A stretch of 5,336 bases of DNA from Candidatus Tectimicrobiota bacterium (lineage in GTDB: Bacteria > UBA8248), in assembly GCA_016184445.1 (NCBI GenBank), contig JACPCT010000256.1, positions 1-5,336 on the forward strand, written 5' to 3'. The notes below the pieces were generated by a model. It made no database searches. It was not told the DNA's origin and worked only from the letters and a program-made list of their open reading frames with translations. Made by a program: the position numbers and the translations under genes. Every line of letters starts with the position of its first letter. Position 1 is the stretch's first letter. Positions 5,049-5,336 of the stretch are shown one piece after another.

Positions 5049-5336
5049 GTGGAGTACCTGGGCGTCGGCACCGTCGAGTTCGAGCGCTTCGCCCTGATCA
5101 TGGCGCGGGTGGGCTCCATGCTGTTCTCCGCCCCTCTGATCGGCTCCCCGGCGGTGCCTCCGGCGGTGAAGGTCTCCCTCGCGGCGGCCGTGAGCCTGGC
5201 CCTCTTCCCCACGGTGGGGGCGACGGTCCTGCTCAAGGAGGTGCCCTTCTACCAGCTCGCCGGGCTGGCCCTGGGGGAGCTGATGCTGGGCCTGGCGGTC
5301 GGCCTCCTGGCGCGCCTGTTCCTCGCGGCCATGGAG
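5049..5336 (+). CDS. fliR: FliR, flagellar type III export gate membrane protein (N-terminal part, 3' end outside window)
   Basis: FliR is the single-copy subunit that completes the FliP5-FliR1 spiral of the export gate. The open frame starts at GTG 5049 with AGGAG at 5037-5041, seven bases upstream and overlapping the fliQ stop. It runs 96 codons to the window end without a stop. The N-terminal sequence has the family pattern: FERFALIMARVGSMLFSAPL (residues 11-30), then IGSPAVPPAVKVSLAAAVSL (31-50), then an LxxGELMLGLAVGLLARLFL-type membrane stretch at about 73-93. The LARVG...APLlGs..vP..vk pattern is characteristic of FliR. There is no close in-frame ATG with a better ribosome site; the first internal ATG is at codon 18, inside the conserved segment. 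The remaining two thirds lie outside the window. Confidence 0.95.
   Translation, partial: MEYLGVGTVEFERFALIMARVGSMLFSAPLIGSPAVPPAVKVSLAAAVSLALFPTVGATVLLKEVPFYQLAGLALGELMLGLAVGLLARLFLAAME

Noticed and set aside
3893..5236. Long minus-strand open frame (447 codons) across fliP, fliQ and fliR
   Set aside because: It is His/Asp/Glu/Arg-rich shadow translation of conserved membrane genes on the other strand, with no convincing start signal.

Overview
The window is a GC-rich stretch of a flagellar gene cluster, with every gene on the + strand: the end of fliL, then fliM, fliN, a second fliN, a long fliO, fliP, fliQ and the start of fliR. The order fliL-M-N-O-P-Q-R is the classical flagellar order. 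The FliO precursor has an export signal and an extra periplasmic domain, and a sigma-54-type promoter lies inside the cluster. These point to a GC-rich Gram-negative bacterium with sigma-54-linked flagellar control, perhaps Deltaproteobacteria-like or a GC-rich candidate phylum. The sequence alone does not fix the taxon.

Bases 1-2129 encode the motor and switch side. FliL is the stator-associated protein. FliM binds CheY-P and forms the C-ring wall. Two tandem FliN-type SpoA proteins (119 and 143 aa) follow; over the roughly 71-residue SpoA core they share about 41 identical residues by hand alignment.

Bases 2130-2501 are a 372-base gene-free segment that is visibly AT-richer than its flanks. 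It starts with a terminator-like hairpin and T-run. It then holds an AT-rich dyad and direct-repeat cluster, a possible sigma-70 promoter, and a very good sigma-54 promoter (TGGTACG-N4-TTGCT, GG and GC separated by exactly 10 bases). This suggests that the export-gate genes can be transcribed separately from the switch genes.

Bases 2502-5336 encode the membrane export gate. An unusually long FliO (494 aa) has a signal peptide, an AMIN-like beta domain, a Pro/Ala linker, one membrane helix, the FliO domain and a low-complexity tail. FliP and FliQ are full length. FliR is cut by the window end after 96 codons. fliO and fliP overlap and appear translationally coupled, and fliQ and fliR are closely packed behind them.

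The main points for a second look are the FliO N-terminal domain fusion, the tandem fliN pair, and the internal sigma-54 promoter with a candidate activator site about 90 bp upstream. I see no mobile element, CRISPR array or RNA gene.
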